A DNA stretch of 64,000 nucleotides from contig JAFADH010000183.1 of the NCBI GenBank assembly GCA_023424995.1, positions 1-64,000 of the forward strand. The letters run 5' to 3'. A program made the position numbers and the translations under genes. The notes below the pieces were generated by a model. The model was not told the DNA's origin and did not search any database. It saw only the letters and a list, made by a program, of their open reading frames with translations. This document shows positions 54,852-64,000 of this stretch, in pieces. Position 1 is the stretch's first letter, and each line of letters opens with the position of its first letter. The DNA is from Bacillota bacterium (lineage in GTDB: Bacteria; Bacillota; Clostridia; Lachnospirales; Lachnospiraceae).

Positions 54852-55820
54852 ATGAATGTGATAGCTAGGAATGAATTAAAGGATCAAAGAAAGCTGATGC
54901 GGCTGGAGAACAGGCGCAGGCTCCGCAATGAAATATGGCGTTACCGCAAGCTTTACCCGCTGATGATGTTCGGTGTTCTGTTTTTCGCCGTATTTTCTTA
55001 TGCGCCTATGTATGGAATTCAGTTAGCATTTAAACACTATAAAATAGGTCAGGGAATTACCGGAAGCGAATGGGTCGGACTTAAGAATTTTACAATATTA
55101 TTTGCCAGAGCCGAATTCTGGGACAGTATCCGCAATACGCTGGTCATTTCGTTTTTAAAGCTCCTGATTGCATTCCCGGTACCGATCCTTCTGGCCATAG
55201 GCTTGAATGAGATTCTGTCCAGTAAGCTGAAGAGAAGCCTGCAGGTTATATTTACATTACCCCATTTCCTGTCCTGGGTAACCATCGGCGGAATAATGCT
55301 AGCCCTCTTTGCCACCGAGGGAGCGGTGAACGGTATGCTGGAAGCGCTGGGCGGCTCCCAGATTAAGTGGCTGAGTAACGGTATGGTATTCCGGGGGCTG
55401 ATCATATTCACCAGCATCTGGAAGGACGCGGGCTGGTCCTGTATCATATACATGGCCTCCATCACCGGGATTGATCCGGCACTGTACGAGAGCGCCAGGA
55501 TTGACGGTGCAAACCGTCTGCAATGCGCCGCTTATATCACCTGGCCTTCGATTAAAGGCACCGCTGCCATTCTGCTTATCATGCAGGTGGGGCATGCGAT
55601 GAACGGCAATTTTGACCAGATTTTCAACATGTATAATCCGACGGTTTATAATGTGGCTGATGTTATTGATACATATATATACCGGATATCCTTCCTGCAG
55701 GCGGCGGATTACGGGCTGAGTACCGCGGTGGGATTATTTAAGGGCATAACCAATTGTATTCTGTTATTGGCGACCAACTATATCGTCGGCAGATTTAATA
55801 AGGAAGCAAGAATGATATAG
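54852..55820 (+). CDS. Sugar ABC transporter permease, LplB type
   Basis: 322 residues. A basic N-terminus, then six membrane helices beginning LMMFGVLFFAVFSYAPM. EAA loop YESARIDGANRLQCAAYI. It matches the first permease of the LplB/YteP class. Its own transcript may start in the gap after the hairpin, and AAGGAGG lies before the ATG. Works with the next permease and the binding protein; no ATPase gene is present. Confidence 0.92.
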   Translation: MNVIARNELKDQRKLMRLENRRRLRNEIWRYRKLYPLMMFGVLFFAVFSYAPMYGIQLAFKHYKIGQGITGSEWVGLKNFTILFARAEFWDSIRNTLVISFLKLLIAFPVPILLAIGLNEILSSKLKRSLQVIFTLPHFLSWVTIGGIMLALFATEGAVNGMLEALGGSQIKWLSNGMVFRGLIIFTSIWKDAGWSCIIYMASITGIDPALYESARIDGANRLQCAAYITWPSIKGTAAILLIMQVGHAMNGNFDQIFNMYNPTVYNVADVIDTYIYRISFLQAADYGLSTAVGLFKGITNCILLLATNYIVGRFNKEARMI

Positions 55821-55833
55821 GAGGGTGACGAAG

Positions 55834-56730
55834 ATGATAGAAGAAAAGACAAGAATGCAGATAAGAAAGAAAAAGAAGAAGTTTAACGTGCCGCATTTCA
55901 TTTTGGTTGCTGTTTTATGCCTATATGCATTGCTTATCATATATCCTTTTTACAGCAGTGTTTTAACTTCCATAGTTCCCTATTCCGTTGCCATACGCAA
56001 TTCGTTTTTATTATATCCCAAGGGGATTGATTTAAGCTCCTACGAATTTATATTCAGCTGGGGAACCTTATGGTACGGGTTCCGGACAACGATCATTGTC
56101 GTGATCCTGGGAGTGGCATATAATCTGTTTCTTACGGTTACCTTATCCTATGTACTGTCCAAGCCGATTCCGGGAAGAAAAATAGTAAATACGATGATAG
56201 TATTTACGATGTTTTTCCAGGGAGGCCTAATTCCCGGATATTTATTAATTAAGAATCTGGGGCTGATCGATCATTACGGGGCCATGTTCCTGCCCATGGG
56301 AATAAATATCATGAACATGATGATTATGCGCACTTATTTTCAGGGAGTACCCGAGGAGCTCAGTGAAGCGGCAAAGCTGGACGGAGCGGGGGAATATACG
56401 ATTCTTCTGCGCATTGCCCTGCCCTTATCAAAGCCCATGCTGGCCACCATCGGACTGTATTACGGCGTGGACCGCTGGAATGAATGGTACAACGGAATGC
56501 TGTTCATGAGGTCGGTGGAAAAATGGCCACTGCAATTGCATATCAGGAATATGATCCAGTCGGTCACCAGTATTGTGGACCAGATACCGGAGGCCATAAG
56601 GCCGACCGCATATCCGGCCGGTATACAGATGGCGGGAATTTTAGTAACCATATTTCCCATAGCCATTATATATCCGTTTCTTCAGAGGTATTTTGTCAAG
56701 GGGCTGACACTTGGAGGCGTCAAAGGTTAG
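55834..56730 (+). CDS. Sugar ABC transporter permease, LplC/YtcP type
   Basis: 298 residues from the ATG at 55834, nine bases after AGGAGG at 55819-55824; the GTG at 55825 abuts that site. Six membrane helices, EAA loop LSEAAKLDGAGEYTILLRI, and the ending PFLQRYFVKGLTLGGVKG. Second permease of the importer. Confidence 0.92.
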   Translation: MIEEKTRMQIRKKKKKFNVPHFILVAVLCLYALLIIYPFYSSVLTSIVPYSVAIRNSFLLYPKGIDLSSYEFIFSWGTLWYGFRTTIIVVILGVAYNLFLTVTLSYVLSKPIPGRKIVNTMIVFTMFFQGGLIPGYLLIKNLGLIDHYGAMFLPMGINIMNMMIMRTYFQGVPEELSEAAKLDGAGEYTILLRIALPLSKPMLATIGLYYGVDRWNEWYNGMLFMRSVEKWPLQLHIRNMIQSVTSIVDQIPEAIRPTAYPAGIQMAGILVTIFPIAIIYPFLQRYFVKGLTLGGVKG

Positions 56731-56802
56731 TATATAAAGTCCGTCACAAAAGGGCGGAATTTATGTATAGAGTTACTTATTCACATATCAAGGAGGTATA
56801 GT

Positions 56803-58479
56803 ATGAAAAAAGCTAAGAAATTGATTGCTTTATTACTGACAGCCATCATGCTGGTAAGCATTCTGGCAGGCTGCGCAGGTGATACGAAGCAAAACGGGGA
56901 GGATAATCAAGGCGGCACCGGTACACCGACGGGCACAGGAAACCAAGGCGGGGATGATAAGGATGCGGATAAGGAAGAAGAGAATCCTTATGCGGAGAAA
57001 ATAACCTTTTCCATGAGCGTGATCGGAGCCGAGACAGCGGGCTTGACCAATGACGGACAGCCGGCTGCCAACTTTGAGTGGCTGAAGGAGAAATTCAATG
57101 TGGAATTTGATTTCTGGCCTTTAACCTGGTCCAACTATATTGACCAGACACGTATGTGGCTCAATTCCGATTCCGCACCGGATCTTATTATGCTGGATAT
57201 TGCGCCCACACGTTACGGGGAGTACCTGGAATTCGTGGAAGCCGGGCTGTTTAAGCCATATCCTGATCTGGCGGGTTATGAGAATTTAAAAATGCGTTTT
57301 GATAATATGACAACAGGAAAGAAATTTGAAGTTGACGGAGAGATCTATGCATGGCCGGCATACAAGGACTCATCAAAGTATAAATATGTAAATCCCTTGG
57401 GATATCTTTACAGAAAAGACTGGGCTAAGCAGGTAGGCCTGTGGAACGAGGATGACATCTATACCTGGGAGGAATGGTTCAATCTTGTAGAAACGGTTAT
57501 CGAAGAAGATCCCGGCAATAACGGAGCAGGTAAAACAATCGGTATCATTACCGCTCAGGCCTGGGGCTTTCCTAAATTTATCGTAGGCTCTGTCTCCCCT
57601 TATTTAATGACATTTACCAAGGATACAAGCGGCAAATGGGTATGGGGTCCGGCTCTGGAAGAAAGTCTGGAAGCCGTTGTGACAGCAAAGCAGTTATATG
57701 ATGACGGTATTATCTGGTCGGATCAGCCTATGATTACTCCGGATGACGGTAAGAACAATTTTGCGGCAGGAAAGCTGTTTGCCGCTGCAAATTCCAATCT
57801 TACGGCCAATGGCTTTAACGGAACGATCAATAACTTCACCAATGCAAACCCGGATGTTAATGCGGAGGAAGCAGTGGGTGTTGCTTATGTAAAAGGTATT
57901 GACGGCAAGTTCCTCTCCTGGGAGGGTACGGACCAGTGGTCACAGACCGCTATGAATTATAAGATTTCCGATGAAAAGGCAGAACGCTGGGCAGCTATCC
58001 TGAATTTCCTGGTATCGGATGACGGCTATAACTTTATCAATTACGGTATCGAAGGCGTGGATTGGGAATATGATGCCAACGGTGAGGCGGTGTGCTTATG
58101 GACAACGACCAATGAAGCCGGGAATCTGGTAAATCCTTACGGAGCCGGAACACAGCCCTGGGCTCGTCCTGCTTGTGCGGCAGACGGCTTTGCATTATTA
58201 AATCCGGCATATCCGGAATGGCAGCGTAACATAGTTATTAAAGCAAGTGAAATATATTCCGGTCCCGAGGCGAATATCATACCCCTCGATGTGGAGAAGG
58301 AATTCTTCAGCAGCGAAGCGTATGCCAATGCCACAGCAGGTCTGGAAGCAGAGGTATATACAAAGATTGCCGAGCTTATGACCTCCAATGACATTGCGAC
58401 CGATTGGACGAACTGGGTGAATCAGAAGCTTGCCGAAGTTCAGCCGGCACTGGATGAGCTGAATGCCAAATTAAAGTAA
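56803..58479 (+). CDS. Sugar ABC transporter substrate-binding lipoprotein
   Basis: 558 residues. Lipoprotein signal MKKAKKLIALLLTAIMLVSI ending in LAGC (Cys24), then a Gly/Asp/Asn/Thr-rich linker and a large LplA/YtcQ-type binding domain. AAGGAGG precedes the ATG. The ligand is presumably an oligosaccharide that the GH130 and NodB-type proteins process. Followed by a hairpin without T-tail, as with the other binding-protein gene at 11973-13637. Confidence 0.92.
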   Translation: MKKAKKLIALLLTAIMLVSILAGCAGDTKQNGEDNQGGTGTPTGTGNQGGDDKDADKEEENPYAEKITFSMSVIGAETAGLTNDGQPAANFEWLKEKFNVEFDFWPLTWSNYIDQTRMWLNSDSAPDLIMLDIAPTRYGEYLEFVEAGLFKPYPDLAGYENLKMRFDNMTTGKKFEVDGEIYAWPAYKDSSKYKYVNPLGYLYRKDWAKQVGLWNEDDIYTWEEWFNLVETVIEEDPGNNGAGKTIGIITAQAWGFPKFIVGSVSPYLMTFTKDTSGKWVWGPALEESLEAVVTAKQLYDDGIIWSDQPMITPDDGKNNFAAGKLFAAANSNLTANGFNGTINNFTNANPDVNAEEAVGVAYVKGIDGKFLSWEGTDQWSQTAMNYKISDEKAERWAAILNFLVSDDGYNFINYGIEGVDWEYDANGEAVCLWTTTNEAGNLVNPYGAGTQPWARPACAADGFALLNPAYPEWQRNIVIKASEIYSGPEANIIPLDVEKEFFSSEAYANATAGLEAEVYTKIAELMTSNDIATDWTNWVNQKLAEVQPALDELNAKLK

Positions 58480-58507
58480 TTTACAAACTAAATAAAGACA
58501 TATTATT

Positions 58508-58556
58508 AAGGGCGTGTTGTATGACTAACATTATGAGTAGGATGCAATACGCCCTT
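58508..58556 (+). promoter_or_regulatory. Strong hairpin after the binding-protein gene
   Basis: AAGGGCGT (58508-58515) pairs with ACGCCCTT (58549-58556) and the stem continues inward with mismatches. Only a short TTT follows, so it is more likely a 3' stabilising element or leaky terminator. Confidence 0.55.
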
Positions 58557-58614
58557 TAGACTGTTGCAGTTGTTCGATTAAAATCAACAGGAGAAGGCGG
58601 GAGGGCTAATTCCC

Positions 58615-59712
58615 ATGAAAAAGGCGGATGTGCACAGAAAACGGAGGGCCTGGAAAAATCCCATATTATTGCTGGCAGCGGGAGCGGTACTGGTTTCGGT
58701 TATTATATTCGGCAGCCGTGCTTTTGCCGGGATCGGTGATAATGACATCGTTGCATATATCAACGGAGAACCGGTAACGGTAAGGGAATACACCCAGGCA
58801 CTGCTGGTGAAACGGTATGATACCTATGCCTATTTCAGGCAAAAGTATGGTGCGGAGGATCATACAGGCTTCTGGACCGAGGCTTATGAGGGGGAGGTTC
58901 CCCTTGACAGAGTAAAGGGGACCGCTCTTGAGTATATCACAAACAGAAAGGTCCAGCAGATTCTGGCCAGGGATAAGGGGATCGTACGGGACATCTCCTA
59001 CAGGAGCATTATGGAGGAGCTTAAGACGGAGAATGCCAGACGAAGCAAGGCGTATAAGAATAACCAGGTGATATACGGACCCGTTCAGTACCGGGAACAG
59101 GAATATTATGACCTTATCTTCAGTGATATGATTGCCGGATTGAAGCAGAAGCTGCTAAGGGAAATGACCTTTGAAGAGGAGAAAATATCCGGCTATTACC
59201 TGGAGCATCAGGAAAACTACCGCAGGAGCGATACCCTGACGGTATATAAAATCACTGCCGGATATTCCGGCCATGAGGCAGCCGGCAGGACAGAAGCGGA
59301 AAAGATCATGAAGGAGATAAAGAAGAGGCTGGAGCAGGGAGAAAGTCCCGGTGATATTGCGGGTGAATATACTGAAGATACGGCTTCGGCTGTGGAATTT
59401 GGAGAACAAAGCTTCGGCCCCCTGACAGCCAAAGGGGATCATATGGCTTCCCCGGAGCTGCTGGAGGCCGCCGGGAAACTGGAACAGGGAGAGGTAAGTG
59501 AAATACTGGATGTGAATGGGACTCTGATTGTAATGATATGCACCGGAAAGGATGCGGGGGATATCATTACCCTTGAGGAAGCCAGGGAAGATATCCAAAA
59601 GGAGCTTTTTGAACAGGAGTATGCCGCTATGACGGACAGGCTGGCCAGGGACGCCAAAATCGTTATTAACCAGGAGGTCTACGGAAAGCTGGGAGAAGAA
59701 TATCTGCGGTAG
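58615..59712 (+). CDS. Membrane-anchored parvulin/SurA-like peptidyl-prolyl isomerase
   Basis: 365 residues. Basic N-terminus and one hydrophobic segment near 17-38 (LLLAAGAVLVSVIIFGSRAF), with no lipobox. A SurA-N-like helical part (VAYINGEPVTVREYTQALL) follows, and a parvulin-like domain at about 200-320 (SPGDIAGEYTEDTA and FGPLTAKGD). It likely helps fold secreted proteins outside the membrane. Its place right before two large secreted glycan-binding proteins suggests these are its clients. GGAGGG precedes the ATG. Confidence 0.82.
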   Translation: MKKADVHRKRRAWKNPILLLAAGAVLVSVIIFGSRAFAGIGDNDIVAYINGEPVTVREYTQALLVKRYDTYAYFRQKYGAEDHTGFWTEAYEGEVPLDRVKGTALEYITNRKVQQILARDKGIVRDISYRSIMEELKTENARRSKAYKNNQVIYGPVQYREQEYYDLIFSDMIAGLKQKLLREMTFEEEKISGYYLEHQENYRRSDTLTVYKITAGYSGHEAAGRTEAEKIMKEIKKRLEQGESPGDIAGEYTEDTASAVEFGEQSFGPLTAKGDHMASPELLEAAGKLEQGEVSEILDVNGTLIVMICTGKDAGDIITLEEAREDIQKELFEQEYAAMTDRLARDAKIVINQEVYGKLGEEYLR

Positions 59713-59834
59713 TGAAGGGGGTGGTGACCGCAGCAAAAGTCAGCAGGTGAATCAAAGACTTGAATTTCAGAGACACAGGCCGGAATAACCGGCATTAATG
59801 CGAAGAAAAAATAAAAGAAAACAGGAGGAAAATG

Positions 59835-62699
59835 ATGAAACGAAGACGTAACAGGATACTTGCGGCAATTTGTATCATGGCAGTATTGTTCACATCCTTC
59901 CGGTTTACAGCACCCGGCAATGAGGTCCGGGCCGATACCGCCGGCAATACGGTAACACTGAACCCTGTGGCTGACGCATATGTAAGATCCGGTTCCTACA
60001 GAACAGCAAATTTTGGTTCAAGCGGGGTACTGGAGGTCAAGGAGGAGGAGAATGCGGACAATAACCGGAGGGCACATCTGAAATTCGACTTAAGTTCAGT
60101 GGCAGGAACGGTTGAAAGAGCAACCTTGAGATTATATGCCGCCACTGTGGGCTTTGATCTTTCGAGAGTAATACAATTGTACGGCAATCCCGTTAATACG
60201 TGGACAGAGACAGGAATTAACTGGGATAATGCTCCTTCGGTTACGCAAAGTACACATATAGCCGATATCACGGTGACAAACCCCACCTTCGGCTGCAGCC
60301 ATGGGGGCGTATACAGGGATCATGAGCATCCCGAAGTCTCGGCGCAGTGGTATGAGATTGACGTGACGGAGTATGTGAACGGGCAGCTTCCCGATCAGCT
60401 GGTATCCTTCCTGGCAGTGGTGAGCCAGAAGGCTTCCGGCTGCAATGTAAGCTTCGGTGCAAGAGAGGCGGTTCAGGAGAAAAGACCGCAGCTTGTAATC
60501 GAAACAGAAGGAAACGGACCGGGACCCGTTGATCCCAATGCCCCTTCGGTCTATCTTCCGGAGGAGGATACCTTCATAAAGGGAAATGATAATACAGGCC
60601 ATTATCATACCCTGGACAGGCTGGAAGTCAGACACAACTTTGACGGGAATTTGATACGGAGATCCTATATTAAATTTAATTTTACCGGCTTCGACAGGAA
60701 TATACAAAGGGCGACCCTGAGGCTGTACGCCAACACCATCGGAGCTACGGATACAAGAACCATAGAGATCGGCGGTGTGACCAATGCCTGGAATGCCGGT
60801 GCCATCACCTGGAGCGGCGCTTCGGGGGCTCCGTCTGCCAAGAATGACAGTGAATTTATAACCAATCTGGTGATAACGAATCCTTCTCCGGGTACCCAGT
60901 GGACCGGCGGACAATGGTATGAAATCGATGTGACGGATTATGTAATGAGCAGGATTGACGACGAAAGGGTATCCTTCGTACTATGGGTCAGAGATACCTC
61001 CCCCAATGGCACCGCATCCAATAACCAGGTATACTTTAATTCCAGTGAGGCTGCCGTGGGAAGACCGGAGCTTATTCTGACACCTCAGATGGACCGGTAT
61101 GAATGTGAGGAACTGACGGCTGCCGTCTCAAACGGCGTAACACGTATAACTGCCCAGGACGAAGCCTCCAGCGGCGGCAGGCTGGATATGGTCAGCCTGT
61201 CACAGCCGGGGGATTATATCGAATATGCGCTGGATATACCGGAAGCAGGCGTATATTCCGTCAAGATCAACAATAAGAAGGATGCCGACAGAGGAAGCTA
61301 CCGGCTGTCGGTTGACGGAACGGAACAGGGTCAGGAGGTCAGCCAGTACGGCAGTACGGTAAGCTATGCCGAAGAAGATCTTGGATTAATTGTATTCCAA
61401 ACGGCGGGAGTGAAAGCCTTCCGGTTTGTGTCCTCCGGCAAGGACCCCCTGAGCAGCGGTTACACACTGGGGCTTGATTATATAAAGCTGCAGAAGGCGC
61501 AGCTGGAGAGAGTGGCCAATGTGACCGCAAGCCCGGCAGCCGGATTATTGCAGGAGCCGACAGAGATATCCCTGGCTACTGCTACCGAAGATGCGTTGAT
61601 CTATTATAAAATTGATGACGCGGCTGAGTGGATCCCGTATACCGGGCCGATCCATATTGACCGGACCGTAACAATCACGGCATATGCAGGAAAACCGCCC
61701 TATATGCTGGACAGTGATCCGGCGGAATTCATATACCGTTTCCCTGTGGATACGGATATTGTGATCAAGCCGGCAGCATCGGCCATTCTGCTGGACGGAA
61801 GCATAGAGACGGACAGCAGCGGCAATCCAACCGGCGAATGGGCGGGTGCCGAGCTGGTGAAGCTGGAGGGAACCGTGGATTCTGCCGGAAGACATGGGGC
61901 CGATGTGTACTTAAAATATGACTATGAGATGCTTTACCTGGGCGCGAAAATCAAAGATCCTACTCCCATGGTCAATACAAGGACAGGCTCGGGAATATGG
62001 AACGGTGATTGTCTTGAAATCTTTATCGGAGATGAAGATCTGGACTTTTCCGTATATCCTGCGGATGCCATGGCGCCCAGTGACAGGCAGATCGTGATCA
62101 GCGGCGGGAAGACCCTGGGATACCAGTACTATCTGTATACGGGCGGAGTAACGACTTATCCGGTAATACTCATGGATATTGAACCGGACGCAGACGGCAG
62201 GGGTTATACCCTGGAGGCCGCCATACCCCTGGAGGTCCTTGGCTTTACCAAACCCTGGCAGGGTACCGGCAGGGAAACCATCCTGAACGTGGTTTTAAAT
62301 GACGGAGCTTTTGCAGGCAGAGGGCAGTGGGGTTGGACCACGGACAGCGAACAAACGAAGAAATCCAGAGGCTTATGGGGAAGAGCGGTCTTTGAAGCCA
62401 TGCCGGAGCCAACGGATGAGATTACGGTTACCGCAAGCGTGGACAGCCAGACACGGCTTGTGACGGTCACGGGACGTACCCTGGCGGTTCAGAATAAATA
62501 TGTGGCAATGGTGGTCAGGGATCCGTCCGGTAATATACAGGCCTTTGACCAGGTAAGGAGCGATGGGGAGGGTAACTTTGCCTTCCACTATAGCCTTGCC
62601 CCGGGGGAAGCCGGCAACGGTACCTATACGGTGCTTATCGGCGGTGAGGATGTGTCGGTTGCAAAACAGACAACCTTCGAATTCACCGGTTCAAATTAG
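59835..62699 (+). CDS. Secreted multi-domain carbohydrate-binding protein (DNRLRE x2, CBM-like, CBM9)
   Basis: 954 residues from ATG 59835, six bases after GGAGG; ATG 59832 is equally possible. Signal peptide of about 32 residues. Two DNRLRE domains (about 35-225 and 235-420; VADAYVRSGSYRTANFGSS and EEDTFIKGND) are followed by a CBM6/35-like module (about 425-560) and a chitobiase C-terminal-type repeat (about 565-640). A CBM9-like domain (about 645-865; LKYDYEMLYLGAKIKDPTP, WNGDCLEIFIGDE) and a terminal Ig-like domain end the protein. No catalytic domain and no LPXTG or S-layer anchor is visible. It probably binds a polysaccharide at the cell surface. Confidence 0.87.
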   Translation: MKRRRNRILAAICIMAVLFTSFRFTAPGNEVRADTAGNTVTLNPVADAYVRSGSYRTANFGSSGVLEVKEEENADNNRRAHLKFDLSSVAGTVERATLRLYAATVGFDLSRVIQLYGNPVNTWTETGINWDNAPSVTQSTHIADITVTNPTFGCSHGGVYRDHEHPEVSAQWYEIDVTEYVNGQLPDQLVSFLAVVSQKASGCNVSFGAREAVQEKRPQLVIETEGNGPGPVDPNAPSVYLPEEDTFIKGNDNTGHYHTLDRLEVRHNFDGNLIRRSYIKFNFTGFDRNIQRATLRLYANTIGATDTRTIEIGGVTNAWNAGAITWSGASGAPSAKNDSEFITNLVITNPSPGTQWTGGQWYEIDVTDYVMSRIDDERVSFVLWVRDTSPNGTASNNQVYFNSSEAAVGRPELILTPQMDRYECEELTAAVSNGVTRITAQDEASSGGRLDMVSLSQPGDYIEYALDIPEAGVYSVKINNKKDADRGSYRLSVDGTEQGQEVSQYGSTVSYAEEDLGLIVFQTAGVKAFRFVSSGKDPLSSGYTLGLDYIKLQKAQLERVANVTASPAAGLLQEPTEISLATATEDALIYYKIDDAAEWIPYTGPIHIDRTVTITAYAGKPPYMLDSDPAEFIYRFPVDTDIVIKPAASAILLDGSIETDSSGNPTGEWAGAELVKLEGTVDSAGRHGADVYLKYDYEMLYLGAKIKDPTPMVNTRTGSGIWNGDCLEIFIGDEDLDFSVYPADAMAPSDRQIVISGGKTLGYQYYLYTGGVTTYPVILMDIEPDADGRGYTLEAAIPLEVLGFTKPWQGTGRETILNVVLNDGAFAGRGQWGWTTDSEQTKKSRGLWGRAVFEAMPEPTDEITVTASVDSQTRLVTVTGRTLAVQNKYVAMVVRDPSGNIQAFDQVRSDGEGNFAFHYSLAPGEAGNGTYTVLIGGEDVSVAKQTTFEFTGSN

Positions 62700-62720
62700 C
62701 GGTTGTGAGGAGGGAATACA

Positions 62721-64000
62721 ATGAAAATAAGACGATTTACAAGAATACTGGTCTCCCTGGCATTGACGCTTGCGCTGGCGGCACCCATACCCATACTGGA
62801 GCTTCCTGCAAGTGCTGCCAATACAACGTATTATATCGACTCTGCAGGCGGCAATGACAGTAACAACGGACTGAGTGAAAGCACCCCCTGGAGAACTCTG
62901 TCGAAGGTAAGCAATAAGACGACCTTTCAGCCGGGCGACAGAATCTTACTCAAATGCGGTTCTGTCTTCACCGGAGCCAATATTCCCGATGGGGGCAGAA
63001 GTGACGGACCTTTTATTCTGGCAAGCTCAGGTGCTGCGGGGAATCCCATTATCATCGGAAGCTATGGAGAAGGACCGAAGCCCATCATTAACGGGAATGG
63101 AGCCTATGCCGCCATCAATGTAAACAACCAGCAGTATTTCACTATTCAGGACCTTGAACTGACCAATTATAATATCCGCGAACCGGAGGATTTTCTGACG
63201 GAATACCATCGGAGATCCGGTATATGGATTAAAGCCTACGATAACGGACCCAAGAGGGGAATTACCATTAAAAATATGACCATTCACCAGGTTACCGGCA
63301 TGTCGGTTACCGGTGAAACCACGGTAACCACCGAGGAAGGAGATACCAACGTCAATAAAAATGCCAATGCCGGAATACTGATGAATTCCTGGCAGCTGGT
63401 ACAGGGAGCGCCAAAAGCACGTTATGAAGATCTGCTGTTGGAGAACAATACGATTTATGAGGTGGCCGGTCCGGGAATCTCCATCGACGGCTTCATGCAG
63501 CAGGTACCGGATTATCATAAGAACGTTGTTGTAAGAGGCAATTCCGTAAACATGACCGGTGCCGACGGAATCATCATAGGAGTTTGTGACGCCCCCATTG
63601 TGGAATACAATGTAAGCTATAATGCCGGAAGATATGGCAACGGTTCCAGGTGGATTGCCGGTATATGGTTCTGGCGGACTAACAACGGTCTCATGCAGTA
63701 TAACGAGGTGGGAAGGGTATATGCCCGGGAAAAGGAATTCTCGGACTCAGCGGCCTTTGACACCGATGTGTTAACGTCGGGAGACCATATCTTCCAGTAT
63801 AATTATTCCCATGATAATGAAGGCGGCTTCTTCATGGATATGGGCAGACTGGTGAACGGAAAGAACATTCTGCGGTATAACATCAGCGAGAATGACAAGC
63901 GGGACGGACATAGCAGCAATACGATGAATACTACCGATACGGGACTGTATTACAATAACATTTTCTATAATGACGAAGGCGACGGGATATCCATGAAAAA
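62721..64000 (+). CDS. Secreted right-handed beta-helix protein, 3' end missing
   Basis: The frame is open from the ATG at 62721 to the end of the window (426 codons); GAGGAGGG precedes the ATG. Signal peptide of about 33 residues with a likely cut after PASA. YYIDSAGGNDSNNGLS and PWRTLSKVS mark the DUF1565/pectate-lyase-like N-terminus, followed by beta-helix coils (FTIQDLELTNYNI, GITIKNMTIHQV, NVVVRGNSV, YNVSYNAG). Such proteins are polysaccharide lyases or glycosidases. The catalytic residues cannot be assigned because the C-terminus is outside the window. It is likely the depolymerase of the locus. Confidence 0.87.
   Translation, partial: MKIRRFTRILVSLALTLALAAPIPILELPASAANTTYYIDSAGGNDSNNGLSESTPWRTLSKVSNKTTFQPGDRILLKCGSVFTGANIPDGGRSDGPFILASSGAAGNPIIIGSYGEGPKPIINGNGAYAAINVNNQQYFTIQDLELTNYNIREPEDFLTEYHRRSGIWIKAYDNGPKRGITIKNMTIHQVTGMSVTGETTVTTEEGDTNVNKNANAGILMNSWQLVQGAPKARYEDLLLENNTIYEVAGPGISIDGFMQQVPDYHKNVVVRGNSVNMTGADGIIIGVCDAPIVEYNVSYNAGRYGNGSRWIAGIWFWRTNNGLMQYNEVGRVYAREKEFSDSAAFDTDVLTSGDHIFQYNYSHDNEGGFFMDMGRLVNGKNILRYNISENDKRDGHSSNTMNTTDTGLYYNNIFYNDEGDGISMK

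Overview
The window looks like a chromosomal piece from an anaerobic, probably spore-forming and motile Clostridia-class Firmicute, most likely Lachnospiraceae-like. This is inferred from a Spo0E-like protein, LplB/YtcP-type sugar ABC transporters, YesM/YesN-type two-component pairs, a glycyl radical enzyme with its activase, a CheD-containing chemotaxis operon, strong AGGAGG ribosome sites and mid-range GC. No rRNA, tRNA or CRISPR was seen. The window starts inside one gene and ends inside another.

Layout. (1) 1-1780: an AT-rich edge with a partial DUF429 protein and a TIR/SEFIR-domain protein, closed by a terminator. (2) 1924-7281: a complete lasso-peptide cluster. B1 (PqqD/RRE) and C (cyclase) lie on +. 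A previously uncalled 43-codon precursor gene A lies on the minus strand at 4253-4384, convergent with C and sharing a bidirectional terminator. Then N (nucleotidyltransferase), K (HPr-kinase-like) and B2 (leader peptidase) follow on +. (3) 7296-19993: a LacI-controlled catabolic locus: two DUF1861 proteins, a sugar ABC importer, a glycyl radical enzyme of unknown substrate with its activase, an SGNH esterase and an FAD oxidoreductase. Its promoter and three LacI-like palindromes can be read directly. (4) 20050-28646: a signalling block: diguanylate cyclase, double-kinase hybrid sensor, Spo0E-like protein, REC-BTAD regulator and MalT-like LuxR regulator. (5) 28802-40423: a chemosensory operon (CheA, W, R, B, D, PAS kinase, response regulator, two MCPs). 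(6) 40539-46104: a FtsX-type ABC exporter with a very long coiled coil, divergent from a TetR regulator. (7) 46105-48145: hairpin repeats, a C39-like peptidase-fold protein and a minimal tyrosine recombinase bracketed by related dyads. (8) 48146-49189: an HD-GYP phosphodiesterase. (9) 49345-64000: a glycan-utilisation locus: NodB-type deacetylase, GH130, YesN/YesM, ABC importer, parvulin-like foldase, a DNRLRE/CBM9 surface protein and the start of a secreted beta-helix protein.

How they work together. The lasso genes form a self-contained pathway: B1 binds the leader, B2 cleaves it, C closes the macrolactam, and K and probably N decorate the C-terminal Ser. No exporter lies in the cluster. 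Loci 3 and 9 have the same logic of binding protein, two permeases and intracellular beta-propeller sugar enzymes, with no ATPase subunit, which is normally a shared MsmX-like protein elsewhere. Locus 3 adds radical chemistry, suggesting breakdown of an unusual sugar-derived compound. The cyclic-di-GMP synthase and hydrolase, chemosensory genes and sporulation-type regulator suggest that surface behaviour and nutrient uptake are coordinated.

Most noteworthy items: the hidden lasso precursor with its predicted core, the glycyl radical enzyme without the dehydratase Glu, the minimal recombinase with flanking dyads, and the hybrid kinase whose first phospho-acceptor His is Asn.
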